From positions 124,683 through 188,682 of the forward strand of contig JAOMCX010000001.1 of assembly GCA_028345195.1 (NCBI GenBank): a stretch of 64,000 bases of DNA. Direction: 5' to 3'. The notes under the pieces are model-generated. The model had not been told where the DNA came from, did not search any database, and saw nothing but the letters and a program-made list of their open reading frames with translations. Shown piece by piece: positions 51,347 to 61,463 of the stretch; within the stretch, counting starts at the first letter, position 1, and the number at the start of each line of letters is the position of its first letter. Both the position numbers and the translations under genes were made by a program. The stretch is from Candidatus Nitrosopelagicus sp. Lineage in GTDB: Archaea > Thermoproteota > Nitrososphaeria > Nitrososphaerales > Nitrosopumilaceae.

Positions 51347-53629
51347 TTGTCTAAAATTGCGATAGAAACCACTCCTGAAATGGTCAAAGAAGTATATGAT
51401 AAACTAGAAAAAAATATTTCAAAATTTAGACTTACATTAAAAAGACCTCTTACTCTTACCGAAAAAATTCTTTCTGGACATCTTGAAGATGAATTTTTAG
51501 ATAAACTCTTAGATGAAAAAAAGAATTATGTATTTCTTCGACCTGATCGTGTAGCATTACAAGATGTTACTGGTCAAATGGTAATGTTACAGTTTATGCA
51601 AGCTGGTTTGAAATCAGTTGCATTACCAACAACTGTTCATTGTGATCATTTAATCCAAGCAAGAACTGAAGGAAAATCTGACACAAAATTAGCAATGTAT
51701 GAAAATAATGAAGTTTACAAATTTCTTGAAACTGCATCTAGCAAATACGGTGCTGGGTTCTGGAATCCCGGTGCTGGAATAATACATCAAGTTGTTTTAG
51801 AAAATTATGCCTTCCCTGGTGGTTTAATGATTGGAACTGATTCTCATACTCCAAATGCTGGTGGTTTAGGAATGATAGCTGTTGGTGTTGGTGGTCTTGA
51901 TGCAGCAGAAACTATGGCTGGTATGCCATGGGAATTACTTTACCCAAAACGTATTGGTGTTTATCTTAAAGGTGAACTAAGTGGATGGACTGCACCTAAA
52001 GATGTTATACTATACGTTGCAGGAAAACTTTCAGTATCTGGAGGTACAAATTCAATAATTGAATATTTTGGTCCTGGTGTAGAATCAATTAGTTGTACTG
52101 GTAAAGCAACAATTACCAATATGGGTGCTGAAATTGGTGCAACATGTTCTATATTTCCTTATGATAAAAGAATGGAAACATATCTGAATTCAACAAATCG
52201 AAAAGAAATTGCATCTCTTGCTAACGAACATCTAACTTTACTTCAAGCTGATCCTGAAGTAGAAAAGAACCCTGAACAATTCTTTGATAAAGTAATTGAA
52301 ATTGATCTTTCAACTCTCGAGCCACATGTGGTTGGACCACATACGCCTGATCTTGCAAGACCAATTTCAAAATTATCTGATGAAGTAGACTCAAAAGAGT
52401 ATATTGATAAAATATCTGTCGCTTTAATTGGAAGTTGTACAAATTCATCTTATGAAGATATGTCTAGATCATCAAGTGTTGCTAAACAGGCTGAAAAACA
52501 TGGTATCAAGGCAAAAATACCACTGTTAGTAACTCCTGGTTCTGAACAAATTCGTTCTACAATTGAACGAGATGGACAAATTGATACTCTGAAGTCAATT
52601 GGTGCAACAGTTCTTGCTAACGCATGTGGTCCATGTATTGGTCAATGGCAAAGACCAGAACTCAAGGAGGGAGAAAAAAATTCAATCGTTACATCATTTA
52701 ATCGAAATTTTCCTGGTCGTAATGACGGAAAACGTGATACAATGAATTTCATAGCCAGTCCTGAAATCATAACTGCACTTGCACTTGGAGGAAGTTTATC
52801 ATTTAACCCACTAGAGGATTCACTTGAAGGAAAAGATGGTAAAAAAATTAAACTATCCCCACCAGAAATTGCCCCTGAAGTACCTGCCAATGGATTTGTA
52901 AATACTGAGGGAGTTTATGTTTCTCCATCTGAGAATCCTGAAAATGTTGATGTAATGATAGATCCTAAAAGCGACAGATTACAAAAACTTGAACCATTTT
53001 CCTCTTGGGATGGAAACGATTTCACTAAATTAAATTTAATTCTAAAAGCAAAAGGAAAATGTACTACTGATCATATTTCACCTGCAGGTCCTTGGCTTCG
53101 TCTTCGAGGTCATCTTGATAATCTGAGTGATAATTTACTGCTAGGTGCTGTAAATGCATTCAATGATGAGGTTGGTAAAGCAAAGAGTGTTCTTTCGAAT
53201 AATATTGAAAGTTGTTCAGATATTGCAAGAAGTTACAAAGAAAAAAATATGCGTTGGGTTATAGTTGGTGATAATAATTACGGTGAAGGTAGCAGCCGTG
53301 AACATGCTGCAATGACTCCTCGGTTTTTGGGATGTGCTGTAGTGATTGCAAAATCTTTCGCACGGATACATGAAACAAATCTAAAGAAACAAGGCATTCT
53401 TGCATTAACATTTGAAAATTCTAATGATTATGATAAAATTAATGAAGATGATAAAATTAGTATTTCAGGTTTAACTGATTTTAAACCTGATACATCCTTT
53501 GAATGTGAATTACAACACTCGGATGGAAATTCTGAAAAAATTATTCTTAACCATTCTTACAATTCTTCTCAAATCGAATGGTTCACAGCTGGTTCTGCTT
53601 TGAATGTTTTAAAAAATAAAACATCGTAA
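51347..53629 (+). CDS. acn: Aconitate hydratase
   Basis: The enzyme interconverts citrate and isocitrate in the cytosolic TCA cycle. The start is TTG at 51347 (MSKIAIETTPEMVKEVYDKLEKN). 4Fe-4S ligands are in LIGSCTNSSYEDMSRS (Cys) and ANACGPCIGQW (two Cys); GTDSHTPNAGGLGMIAVGVGGLDAAE is the substrate loop. The swivel domain with DNNYGEGSSREHAAMTPRFLG is at the C-terminus. At 760 residues it is the AcnA-like/mitochondrial type in one chain. tRNA-Trp follows on the other strand, 1 bp after the stop. Confidence 0.96.
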   Translation: MSKIAIETTPEMVKEVYDKLEKNISKFRLTLKRPLTLTEKILSGHLEDEFLDKLLDEKKNYVFLRPDRVALQDVTGQMVMLQFMQAGLKSVALPTTVHCDHLIQARTEGKSDTKLAMYENNEVYKFLETASSKYGAGFWNPGAGIIHQVVLENYAFPGGLMIGTDSHTPNAGGLGMIAVGVGGLDAAETMAGMPWELLYPKRIGVYLKGELSGWTAPKDVILYVAGKLSVSGGTNSIIEYFGPGVESISCTGKATITNMGAEIGATCSIFPYDKRMETYLNSTNRKEIASLANEHLTLLQADPEVEKNPEQFFDKVIEIDLSTLEPHVVGPHTPDLARPISKLSDEVDSKEYIDKISVALIGSCTNSSYEDMSRSSSVAKQAEKHGIKAKIPLLVTPGSEQIRSTIERDGQIDTLKSIGATVLANACGPCIGQWQRPELKEGEKNSIVTSFNRNFPGRNDGKRDTMNFIASPEIITALALGGSLSFNPLEDSLEGKDGKKIKLSPPEIAPEVPANGFVNTEGVYVSPSENPENVDVMIDPKSDRLQKLEPFSSWDGNDFTKLNLILKAKGKCTTDHISPAGPWLRLRGHLDNLSDNLLLGAVNAFNDEVGKAKSVLSNNIESCSDIARSYKEKNMRWVIVGDNNYGEGSSREHAAMTPRFLGCAVVIAKSFARIHETNLKKQGILALTFENSNDYDKINEDDKISISGLTDFKPDTSFECELQHSDGNSEKIILNHSYNSSQIEWFTAGSALNVLKNKTS

Positions 53630-53630
53630 G

Positions 53631-53704
53631 TGGGCCCGATCGGATTTGAACCGACGATCGACGGTTTTGGAGACCGTCGCCCTACCAGGCTAGGCTACGA
53701 ACCC
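53631..53704 (-). tRNA. tRNA-Trp (CCA anticodon), no intron
   Basis: The reverse complement begins GGGTTCGTAGCCTAGCCTGG. The acceptor pairs GGGTTCG/CGGGCCC, the anticodon loop is CTCCAAA (anticodon CCA), the T-loop is TTCAAAT and the discriminator is A. Many archaeal tRNA-Trp genes carry an intron; this one has none. Confidence 0.95.
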
Positions 53705-53780
53705 ACAAGAATTCAAATATTGAGCGGGAATTTTAACTATTGCTAACGTTTATTTGCAAATTAGCAATATTTGCAGTAAA

Positions 53781-54314
53781 ATGGTAAAACCTATTCTTCT
53801 TGTTGGTGGTGCAATTCCAATAATTTTTGCAATAATAATTGTAGTTCCTTTGGTCACCGCACCAGAAATAGCAAGAACTGCAGTAGATCCCTCTGATAAA
53901 TCAGAAATAGAATTCACCACGCATCATCTTAGAAATGTTTCACCAGGTATAACTGATAGAATTACTGCAATTCAAACAGAAATTATTGTAATAAAAAATG
54001 ATGGCACAGTTACTTACTCTATTACTAAAGATGGAAAAGTTAGCTCACCAAAAATCATTAAAATTGATAACTCACAAAGAATCAAACTTGTCGCAATGAT
54101 TAAAGAAACTGGTTTTTTGTCATTGCCATTTGAATCATTTTCTATAAAAGAAGGAATTGAAACCTATCAAAAATTTGGTCTTAAAATTACATTAAATGAT
54201 GATACTAATCAATTGTACTGGCCTGAACCTAACGCAACAGAAAAAATGATTCCTCCAATTATTACAATGGTTCAAGAAGAATTGGAATTAATAATGGAGA
54301 TCATAAGGGAATAA
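53781..54314 (+). CDS. Anchored extracellular protein, unknown
   Basis: I chose the ATG at 53781 (MVKPILLVGGAIPIIFAI); a TTG at 53754 is in frame. One N-terminal anchor helix (LVGGAIPIIFAIIIVVPLV) is followed by an approximately 145-residue domain outside: ITAIQTEIIVIKNDGTVTYSITKDGKVSSPKIIKI, ...KLVAMIKETGFLSLPFESF..., ending MVQEELELIMEIIRE. No family name is firm. It lies 24 bp upstream of pdxS. Confidence 0.7.
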   Translation: MVKPILLVGGAIPIIFAIIIVVPLVTAPEIARTAVDPSDKSEIEFTTHHLRNVSPGITDRITAIQTEIIVIKNDGTVTYSITKDGKVSSPKIIKIDNSQRIKLVAMIKETGFLSLPFESFSIKEGIETYQKFGLKITLNDDTNQLYWPEPNATEKMIPPIITMVQEELELIMEIIRE

Positions 54315-54338
54315 ATATCGATGAGGCACAGATAGTCT

Positions 54339-55307
54339 ATGATTCCACTTTCTGGAGATATTCCTGATTCAAAAGGTGCAATATGTGGAAAAATTGATTC
54401 TAATCCAGTTGTTCGTGGTACTTCCACACTCAAACGTGGTTTTGCACATATGCTAAAAAACGGTGTTGTTATGGATGTTACAAATGTTGAACAAGCCCAA
54501 ATAGCTGAAGAAGCTGGTGCAGTATCTGTAATGGTGTTGGACAAATTACCCTCTGATGTACGAAAAGCAGGCGGCGTAGCACGAACTGCAAGTATTAGAA
54601 TTATAGAAGAAATTATGGACAATGTAACAATACCTGTCATGGCAAAATGTAGAATTGGTCATATGTATGAAGCAAATGTTCTAGATGAAACTAATGTTGA
54701 CATGATAGATGAATCTGAAGTTTTAACTCCTGCTGATGAATATCATCACATTTGGAAATGGGATTTCACTACTCCATTTGTAAATGGTGCACGCTCTTTA
54801 GGTGAAGCATTAAGAAGAGTTGAAGAAGGTGCAGCAATGATTAGAACTAAAGGTGAACCTGGAACTGGAAATGTTGCAGAAGCGATTTATCATATTAAAA
54901 AAGTCAATGAAGAACTTCGTACTATCAAAAGTATGTATGATTCTGATGACAAGCAAGAACTTGTTAAAATGGCTAGAGAATTCAAAGTATCTTATGATTT
55001 AGTTGAAGAGACAGCAAAAATTGGAAGATTACCTGTTGTAAATTTTGCCGCCGGAGGAATTGCAACTCCTGCAGATGCTGCATATCTCATGTCATTAGGT
55101 TGTGATGGAATTTTTGTAGGATCGGGAATATTCAAGGCTGAAGATGCTCAAGAACGTGCTCGTGCTGTTGTTTTAGCTACAACCTTCTGGGAAGAACCCG
55201 ATAAAGTAAAAGAGGCACAAAAAATGATTGATGAAAGACAATCATTACTTGGTTTGGATGTAAAAAATTTAGATTTGAAAATGCAAGAAAGAGGTAGTAC
55301 TGTATGA
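54339..55307 (+). CDS. pdxS: Pyridoxal 5'-phosphate synthase lyase subunit PdxS
   Basis: PdxS builds PLP from ribose-5-phosphate, glyceraldehyde-3-phosphate and ammonia supplied by PdxT. Seen: [101 protein letters not shown], and the C-terminal [16 protein letters not shown]. The lysines of the active site are within the first two motifs. At 322 residues it carries a longer N-terminus than most. It overlaps pdxT by 4 bp (ATGA). Confidence 0.97.
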   Translation: MIPLSGDIPDSKGAICGKIDSNPVVRGTSTLKRGFAHMLKNGVVMDVTNVEQAQIAEEAGAVSVMVLDKLPSDVRKAGGVARTASIRIIEEIMDNVTIPVMAKCRIGHMYEANVLDETNVDMIDESEVLTPADEYHHIWKWDFTTPFVNGARSLGEALRRVEEGAAMIRTKGEPGTGNVAEAIYHIKKVNEELRTIKSMYDSDDKQELVKMAREFKVSYDLVEETAKIGRLPVVNFAAGGIATPADAAYLMSLGCDGIFVGSGIFKAEDAQERARAVVLATTFWEEPDKVKEAQKMIDERQSLLGLDVKNLDLKMQERGSTV

Positions 55308-55921
55308 GTAAAATTCAGATTGGTATACTTGCAGTACAAGGCGATGTAACTGAAAATTTTTTAGCCACTATGGCTTCTATGAGCGAGTTAGGTATTGATG
55401 GAACTGTTGTACAAGTCAAAACAATAGAGCAAATATCTGAACTTGATGGTTTGATAATTCCTGGAGGCGAAAGTACTGTAATTGGTCAAATGTCTCTTGT
55501 AAATGGTGGATTAAAAAAAATTAAAGAAAAAATTGAATCTGGAATGCCCGTATTTGGAATATGTGCCGGAATGATTTTTCTATCAAAAAACTCCAAAGAT
55601 AAGGTTGTAGGTAAAGTTGAACAACCTCTTTTAGATGTTCTAGATGTAAAAATTGAAAGAAATTCTTTTGGGCGTCAAAAAGATTCTTTTGAAGCAAAAA
55701 TTTCAATGGAACCTGTTGGAATCTCTTCTTTTAATGGCGTCTTTATTCGTGCACCATCTGTATCTGAAACTGGTTCTGATGTTGAGATATTAGCAAAATT
55801 CAATGAAAAAATTGTTGCAGTAAAACAAGGGAATATTCTTGCAACTGCATTTCATCCTGAACTTACAAGAGATATTTCATTACACAAATCATTTGTAAAA
55901 TTAGTTGATAATCTTAATTAG
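55304..55921 (+). CDS. pdxT: Pyridoxal 5'-phosphate synthase glutaminase subunit PdxT
   Basis: The class I glutaminase supplies ammonia to PdxS. Seen: [28 protein letters not shown], nucleophile Cys in [14 protein letters not shown], and the His-Glu pair in [11 protein letters not shown]. At 205 residues the length is normal. It is translationally coupled to pdxS and its end overlaps the convergent valS by 8 bp. Confidence 0.96.
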   Translation: MSKIQIGILAVQGDVTENFLATMASMSELGIDGTVVQVKTIEQISELDGLIIPGGESTVIGQMSLVNGGLKKIKEKIESGMPVFGICAGMIFLSKNSKDKVVGKVEQPLLDVLDVKIERNSFGRQKDSFEAKISMEPVGISSFNGVFIRAPSVSETGSDVEILAKFNEKIVAVKQGNILATAFHPELTRDISLHKSFVKLVDNLN

Positions 55922-58235
55922 ATTCTAAATTGTGCATAGCAATCAAATCTTTTTTAAATTGATTCAATGTTTCTGGAACATCAATTTTTATTGAATCTTT
56001 TAATGAAAGTTCCTTCTGTTTCTTTTCATTCCATACTTTTGAATTAAATTCTGAAAGTAACTGTGTCATTTCAGACATATCCTCTACATTTTCTATGTCT
56101 GGTAAACTTTCTTTATGTATGCTATCTTGTGAGTATAATGTTTGCCAAAGATGTTCTGTGATGAATGGTGTAATTGGTGCTAAAAGTTTCAATATTGTGG
56201 ATAAAACTTTGTGTAATGTAAAAATTGCACCATCTCTTTCCTCATCTGTAAAACCAATTCCATATGCTCTTGCTTTTGCTATCTCTATGTACTGTGCAGC
56301 AAAAATGTTCCATGTGAATTCTCTAATTGCAGTAGATGGAATAAAGAAATTATATTTTGAATATCCTTCTTTACAAATTGAAATTAATTTATCAAGTTCA
56401 GATAATATCCATTTATCTGATTCTGATAATTGACCTGATTTGATTACTGGAAAGCTAGATAGAAATCTTGAAACATTCCACAATTTACTTAAAAATTTTC
56501 TTGTAGATTCAATTTTTTGTTCTGAGCATCTAAAGTCGTAACCTTGATTTATTTCACTTGCACTCCAAAATCTAAAAGTATCTGCACCTGATTTTTCAAT
56601 TACCGGTATAGGATCAATTGCATTACCTTTACTTTTACTCATTTTCATTCCCTTTTCATCTAATCCATAACCCATTACCCATGCTTCAGACCATGGTTTT
56701 TGTCCAGTTAATTTTTCACATCGCAATAATGTATAGTACAACCATGTTCTGACAATATCTTTTGCTTGTGGTCTAATTGCAGTAGGATATGTTTTCTTAA
56801 AGAATTCTTCATCTCTATTAAATTTTGTAACAAATAATGGTGATACGCTAGAATCCATCCACGTATCAAAAGTTCTTTCTTCTCCAGTAAATTCAGTATT
56901 ACCACATTTTTCACATTTTTCTGTCGGACATTTATCCTTCCATGGACGATAATATTCTCCAGATTCTGGAACAAATGGTTCTGAACATTCGTTACAATAC
57001 CAGATTGGTATTTCAGTGCCATAGAATCTTCTTCTGGAAATTGGCCAGTCAATAGAGATTGATTCCAACCAATTCATCAAAATTTGTTTGTGCATATTTG
57101 GATAGAACTCTATTTCTTCTCCTAATTTCTTCATTTTCTCGAGTGAATCTTTCTGTTTTAGATAATATTCTTCCATAGGAACAATCTCGATTGGAGTTTT
57201 ACTTCTTTCAGATAATGGAGTTCTATGTGATATATCTTCAATTTTTTCTACAAGATTTGCATTTTTCAAATCTTCGATAATTTTAGTTCTAGCCTGTTTT
57301 GGTTTCAATCCTTGATATTCTCCGGCTACTTCTGTCATCCTACCATCAAGTCCAATTGCAATAACTTCACCTAATTGTAATTCTCTAAATAATGCAACAT
57401 CATTTTGATCACCATAACTACAAACCATTACTGCACCTGAACCAAATTCAATTTTTGCAGAATGATGTGGTGTAATTTTCACTTCGTTATTGGTAAGTGG
57501 AACAATCAACTCTTTCCCAATTAAATCTGAATATCTTTCATCATTTGGATTAACTATGACTGTTTTACATGCACATAGTAATTCTGGTCTTGTACTTGCT
57601 ATGATTATTTCTTTCTTAGTTTCTTTAGTGATAAATTTCATGTAAACTAGCTTTGTTGGAATTTCTTCATACACAATTTCTGCATCTGCAATCGTTGTAC
57701 CAGAAACCCAATCATAATTATTTGGTCTTGTTGCAAGATAGATTACTCCTTTCTTCCAAAGATCAATGAATGTCTCTTGTGTAAATTTTCTATAATCTTC
57801 TGAATCGGTTCGGTAATAATTTTTAAAATCGCCACTTAATCCTAGACTTTTCATTATCTGAATCATCTCAGCTTCTAAATCATCCAATGCATTTTTACAT
57901 AACTCTAAAAATTCACCTCTTTCTATTTCTCTCATTCGTATTCCGTGTTTTTTTTCTGTGTACAACTCAACTGGTAACCCGTTTCTATCTATTCCAATTG
58001 GAAAATACACATTCTTTCCAGACATTCTTGCAGTTCTTGCAATCATATCTATCTGTGCATAGTGTGATGCTGCTCCTATGTGCCATGGTCTTCCTGATGG
58101 ATATGGTGGTGGAGTATCTATTGTATAATTATTATCGCTTAATTGAAAGTCATAGAGTTTTTCTTCTTCCCATTTTTTTAAAATTGTATTTTCAAGTTTT
58201 GGGTCCCATGCTTTTTCTGCAATTTTCGGTTCCAT
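55914..58235 (-). CDS. valS: Valyl-tRNA synthetase
   Basis: The class I synthetase has PYPSGRPWHIGAASHYAQIDMIART (HIGH as HIGA), a CP1 editing domain (residues about 170-350), a zinc-binding region with CNECSEPF and CEKCGNTEF, and KMSKSKGNAIDP. At 773 residues it is near the archaeal length. The C-terminal part lacks the long coiled-coil of bacterial ValRS. Confidence 0.95.
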   Translation of the reverse strand: MEPKIAEKAWDPKLENTILKKWEEEKLYDFQLSDNNYTIDTPPPYPSGRPWHIGAASHYAQIDMIARTARMSGKNVYFPIGIDRNGLPVELYTEKKHGIRMREIERGEFLELCKNALDDLEAEMIQIMKSLGLSGDFKNYYRTDSEDYRKFTQETFIDLWKKGVIYLATRPNNYDWVSGTTIADAEIVYEEIPTKLVYMKFITKETKKEIIIASTRPELLCACKTVIVNPNDERYSDLIGKELIVPLTNNEVKITPHHSAKIEFGSGAVMVCSYGDQNDVALFRELQLGEVIAIGLDGRMTEVAGEYQGLKPKQARTKIIEDLKNANLVEKIEDISHRTPLSERSKTPIEIVPMEEYYLKQKDSLEKMKKLGEEIEFYPNMHKQILMNWLESISIDWPISRRRFYGTEIPIWYCNECSEPFVPESGEYYRPWKDKCPTEKCEKCGNTEFTGEERTFDTWMDSSVSPLFVTKFNRDEEFFKKTYPTAIRPQAKDIVRTWLYYTLLRCEKLTGQKPWSEAWVMGYGLDEKGMKMSKSKGNAIDPIPVIEKSGADTFRFWSASEINQGYDFRCSEQKIESTRKFLSKLWNVSRFLSSFPVIKSGQLSESDKWILSELDKLISICKEGYSKYNFFIPSTAIREFTWNIFAAQYIEIAKARAYGIGFTDEERDGAIFTLHKVLSTILKLLAPITPFITEHLWQTLYSQDSIHKESLPDIENVEDMSEMTQLLSEFNSKVWNEKKQKELSLKDSIKIDVPETLNQFKKDLIAMHNLESN

Positions 58236-58280
58236 ATCTAAAATCTTGTTCTTTGTCTATAAATCTCTAAAGTGTTGAAA

Positions 58281-58565
58281 TTACCTAATCTTATCTAAAA
58301 ATTTTGCAAGGCTCATATCATTTTCAGAAATTCCTCCTACATCATGTGTCATAAGATCAATTACGAGTTTATTGTAGACGTTAAACCATTCTGGATGGTG
58401 GTTCATCTTTTGAATCTCTACAACTGCTATTGTCATAAATTTCCATGCCTCATCAAAATCAACAAATTCTATCTCTTTGTGCAATTTTCCATTTAGAATT
58501 GTCCATCCACTCAATTCTTTCATACCATCTTCAATTTCATTATCTGAAAATTTTACCAATCCCAT
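58281..58565 (-). CDS. Pterin-4a-carbinolamine dehydratase-like protein
   Basis: The 94-residue PCD/DCoH fold reads MGLVKFSDNEIEDGMKELSG, then WKFMTIAVVEIQKMNHHPEWFNVYNKLVIDLMTHDVGGISENDMSLAKFLDKI. HHPEW and the later THDVGG histidine are the catalytic set. I chose the ATG at 58565; an ATG at 58580 (MLDHSMGL) is the alternative. Archaeal PCD proteins may help molybdopterin or pterin metabolism. Confidence 0.9.
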   Translation of the reverse strand: MGLVKFSDNEIEDGMKELSGWTILNGKLHKEIEFVDFDEAWKFMTIAVVEIQKMNHHPEWFNVYNKLVIDLMTHDVGGISENDMSLAKFLDKIR

Positions 58566-58619
58566 ACTATGGTCTAACATATGAACAATAATAAATTATA
58601 CAATACAATTCACAAAATT

Positions 58620-59363
58620 ATGAATCAACTATTAGATGAGATACAACGTGCTATCAAAAATACTGTTTTAGATAATTCTATTGGTGTTGCATTTTCAGGT
58701 GGTGTCGATAGTACATTAATTGCAAAATTATTACACGATAATGGATATGATATTCATCTTTTGACTATTGGTTTTCATGATTCGCATGATATCAATTTTG
58801 CAAAAGAAGTAAATGAAATTTTAAAATATAAACATGATATTTTAGAAATAGAACCTGAATCTTTCCAAGAAACTAGTGAAAAAGTTAATGGTATAATTCA
58901 AACAGATAACCTTTCTTGGAATGAAAATTCAATTGCATTTTACTATGTTTCAAAATTAGCCAAGGATCTAGGAATTTCTACAGTTGTAACTGCAAATGGA
59001 ATCGATGAATTATTTTGTGGTTATAATGCATATCGTGAAGCGATAGGAATTGGCGTTGATGAAGTAATGAATGTCATGAATACAAAATTAGAAAATGAGA
59101 AAAAAATGATGATTGCAGTAAATAACGTCACTTCTAATTTTAATGTAAAAATATTACAACCATTGTTAAATGAAGAATTTATCTCATTTGCAAAAACTAT
59201 TCCTATATCTGAAAAAATCATTGATCCTGATGATTTACAAAGGAAACATGTTATACGTAAACTTGCCATATCTTGTGGTGTACCTGAAATATCTGCTCAT
59301 AAACAAAAAAAGGCATTACAGTATGGTTCTAAAATTCACAAACAGCTTTTAAAACTTAGATAA
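58620..59363 (+). CDS. Asparagine synthase-like ATP pyrophosphatase (synthetase domain only)
   Basis: The PP-loop ATPase has IGVAFSGGVDSTLIAKLL, YKHDILEIEPESF and VVTANGIDELFCGYNAYRE, the last typical of asparagine-synthase C-terminal domains. The N-terminal glutaminase domain of AsnB is absent, so ammonia must come from elsewhere, or the substrate differs. I chose the ATG at 58620 because an AATTATACAA box lies 20-28 bp upstream; an in-frame ATG at 58581 would include that box. Its end overlaps purB by 15 bp. Confidence 0.82.
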   Translation: MNQLLDEIQRAIKNTVLDNSIGVAFSGGVDSTLIAKLLHDNGYDIHLLTIGFHDSHDINFAKEVNEILKYKHDILEIEPESFQETSEKVNGIIQTDNLSWNENSIAFYYVSKLAKDLGISTVVTANGIDELFCGYNAYREAIGIGVDEVMNVMNTKLENEKKMMIAVNNVTSNFNVKILQPLLNEEFISFAKTIPISEKIIDPDDLQRKHVIRKLAISCGVPEISAHKQKKALQYGSKIHKQLLKLR

Positions 59364-60716
59364 TTTTTTTACATCTGATTTTACGTGCTTATCTACATTG
59401 TTTATGATAATTTGTGATGCACCGAGATGTTTTTCAGGAATAAAAATACCTCTAACCTCTTTTTCTGTAAGTGATTTTGAAATAGCCTTATCTTCAATCA
59501 ATGCATCCATGTAATTCATTTTTTTATCGTGAGCTTCAAATGCAACTCTTTGTACATCTCTATATGCTATGAATCTAGGAATACCTTTTTTGATTAATGC
59601 TTCTAGAACAAATTCTGCAAAAATTTGACCCTTTGTAATATACAAATTTTCTTGAACTCGCTTATCATTAATTTTTAAATTACTAATTATTCTAATCATT
59701 GTTTCAATCATCTCATCGAGTAAAATAGATGCCATTGGTAAAGTGAATCTCTCATTAGCTGAATTTGATAAATCTCTTTCATGCCATAATGGAATGTTTT
59801 CAAATGATGTGTTAATTTGACTACGCAAAAGTTTTGACAATGAAGAAATTCTTTCACTTTTTATTGGATTTCTTTTAACGGGAACTGCACTACTGCCCAT
59901 CTGACCTTTCTTGAAATATTCTGATACCTCTCCAATTTCAGTTCTTTGTAGATTTCTTATCTCAATTGAAATTTTTTCTAATGTTGCCCCTAAAAGTGAT
60001 AGTTGAAAAATATATTCTGCATACCTTTCACGTGGAATAATTTGTGTGGTAACCTTGGCAGGAAATAATGATAATTTTTTTGCTACCCGTTCTTGGACTC
60101 TTACTGCATCTTTACCCATCAATGAACCGGTTCCTACAACTCCAAGTGTTTTACAAATGAGAATCCGTTTTTTTATCTCATCTAATCGCTCTAGATGTGT
60201 TGCCATTTCTGATGCCCAGTTAGCAAATTTCAAGCCAAATGAAATTATACTTGCGTGTTGACCATGTGTTCTACCTACTGCTGGAAGTACTTTGTATTTG
60301 ACAGCATTTTTTGATAATAGTAATGCAAGTTTTCCAACCTTTGGTAGAATTATCTTAATTGCATCTCTCATCTGCATAGAATTACTAGTGTCTACAAGAT
60401 CATTACTTGTTAATCCATAATGTATCCATGGTCTTGATTCTTTTCTACATCTCTCCGCTAATGATTCTACTAATGCTGCGGTATCGTGATCACTTTTTGC
60501 CTCTAATTGTTTAATCCGCTTGGCAGTAATCTTTCCTGAACGTGCTGCCTTTGCAATATCTTTTGCAATTGACTTTGGAATTAGATTTATTTCACTTTGT
60601 GATAATGCAGCCGCAGCTTCTATCTGTAATTGATAATCAACTTTTTTTTGTTCTCCAAAAATCTCTAGCATCTCTTTTGTGCCGTATCTTCCACTGTCTA
60701 TAGGTAAAATTGCCAC
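59349..60716 (-). CDS. purB: Adenylosuccinate lyase
   Basis: The fumarase-superfamily enzyme acts at two steps of purine synthesis (SAICAR to AICAR, adenylosuccinate to AMP). Seen: AVGRTHGQHASIISFGLKFANWA, the signature loop GSSAVPVKRNPIKSE, and NSANERFTLPMASILLDEMIETM. At 455 residues it is the archaeal/Bacillus type. Confidence 0.95.
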   Translation of the reverse strand: MAILPIDSGRYGTKEMLEIFGEQKKVDYQLQIEAAAALSQSEINLIPKSIAKDIAKAARSGKITAKRIKQLEAKSDHDTAALVESLAERCRKESRPWIHYGLTSNDLVDTSNSMQMRDAIKIILPKVGKLALLLSKNAVKYKVLPAVGRTHGQHASIISFGLKFANWASEMATHLERLDEIKKRILICKTLGVVGTGSLMGKDAVRVQERVAKKLSLFPAKVTTQIIPRERYAEYIFQLSLLGATLEKISIEIRNLQRTEIGEVSEYFKKGQMGSSAVPVKRNPIKSERISSLSKLLRSQINTSFENIPLWHERDLSNSANERFTLPMASILLDEMIETMIRIISNLKINDKRVQENLYITKGQIFAEFVLEALIKKGIPRFIAYRDVQRVAFEAHDKKMNYMDALIEDKAISKSLTEKEVRGIFIPEKHLGASQIIINNVDKHVKSDVKKLSKF

Positions 60717-60757
60717 TATTTGGTGTAGATTTTTTACAAAAATAAACTTATGTCTAG

Positions 60758-61405
60758 TCAGAAAATAAAATTAGAATTTGAACCATCAAAGTTGATTACT
60801 GCTCCTGAGAGATATTTTATCTCTTTTTCCACTATGGAACTGATAAAATTACCAATCTCTTCAGGTTCTCCTAATCTTTGCATTGGTAAACTATCTGCAT
60901 ATTCTACTACATTATCAACTAATTCTTTTGTTCTATCTGTGTTGATTGGACCTGGTGCTATGTTGATCATGCTGATATTTCTAGATGCAAAATCTTTACT
61001 CAAAATTTTAAACACACTGGAAAAAGCGACTCTGTATGCACTTGATATGATTAATTTTGCATTTGGTTCTTTTATTACATTTGATGTTATCGCAAAAATA
61101 TATCCTCCATCGTTAACTTTAATTTTTTGTAATAGCATACAAAATCCAACAAATAATTGATTATGATATTTATTCCAATCTTCATTAGTAATTTTTCCAA
61201 ATTCAATTATTGGGGGACCTCCTGTGTTTAACACTAGAATATCTGTTACATCATTTTTTTCTGCAAATTTATTGACACTCTCTAAATCTGAAGTATCAAT
61301 ATCTGTACTTGATGCTGAAAGAACTTCCAAATCAAGTTTTTTTAATGAATCTGAAATAGCTTTTCCAATTCCTCTACTACCTCCTAAAATGATAGCTTTT
61401 TTCAT
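60758..61405 (-). CDS. Atypical short-chain dehydrogenase/reductase
   Basis: The 215-residue Rossmann protein has GGSRGIGKAISD and an NTG in LVLNTGGPP, with PGPINTDRT after the active site. At the active site the canonical YxxxK is YRVAF (in IISSAYRVAFSSVF), so the lysine is missing. Either it is not a standard oxidoreductase or it uses different chemistry. Divergent from rtcB. Confidence 0.85.
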   Translation of the reverse strand: MKKAIILGGSRGIGKAISDSLKKLDLEVLSASSTDIDTSDLESVNKFAEKNDVTDILVLNTGGPPIIEFGKITNEDWNKYHNQLFVGFCMLLQKIKVNDGGYIFAITSNVIKEPNAKLIISSAYRVAFSSVFKILSKDFASRNISMINIAPGPINTDRTKELVDNVVEYADSLPMQRLGEPEEIGNFISSIVEKEIKYLSGAVINFDGSNSNFIF

Positions 61406-61463
61406 TATCTAGTAGAAATTGTTATTTAATTTAAATTGCCTGAAGAGAATTTTATCATAGGAA

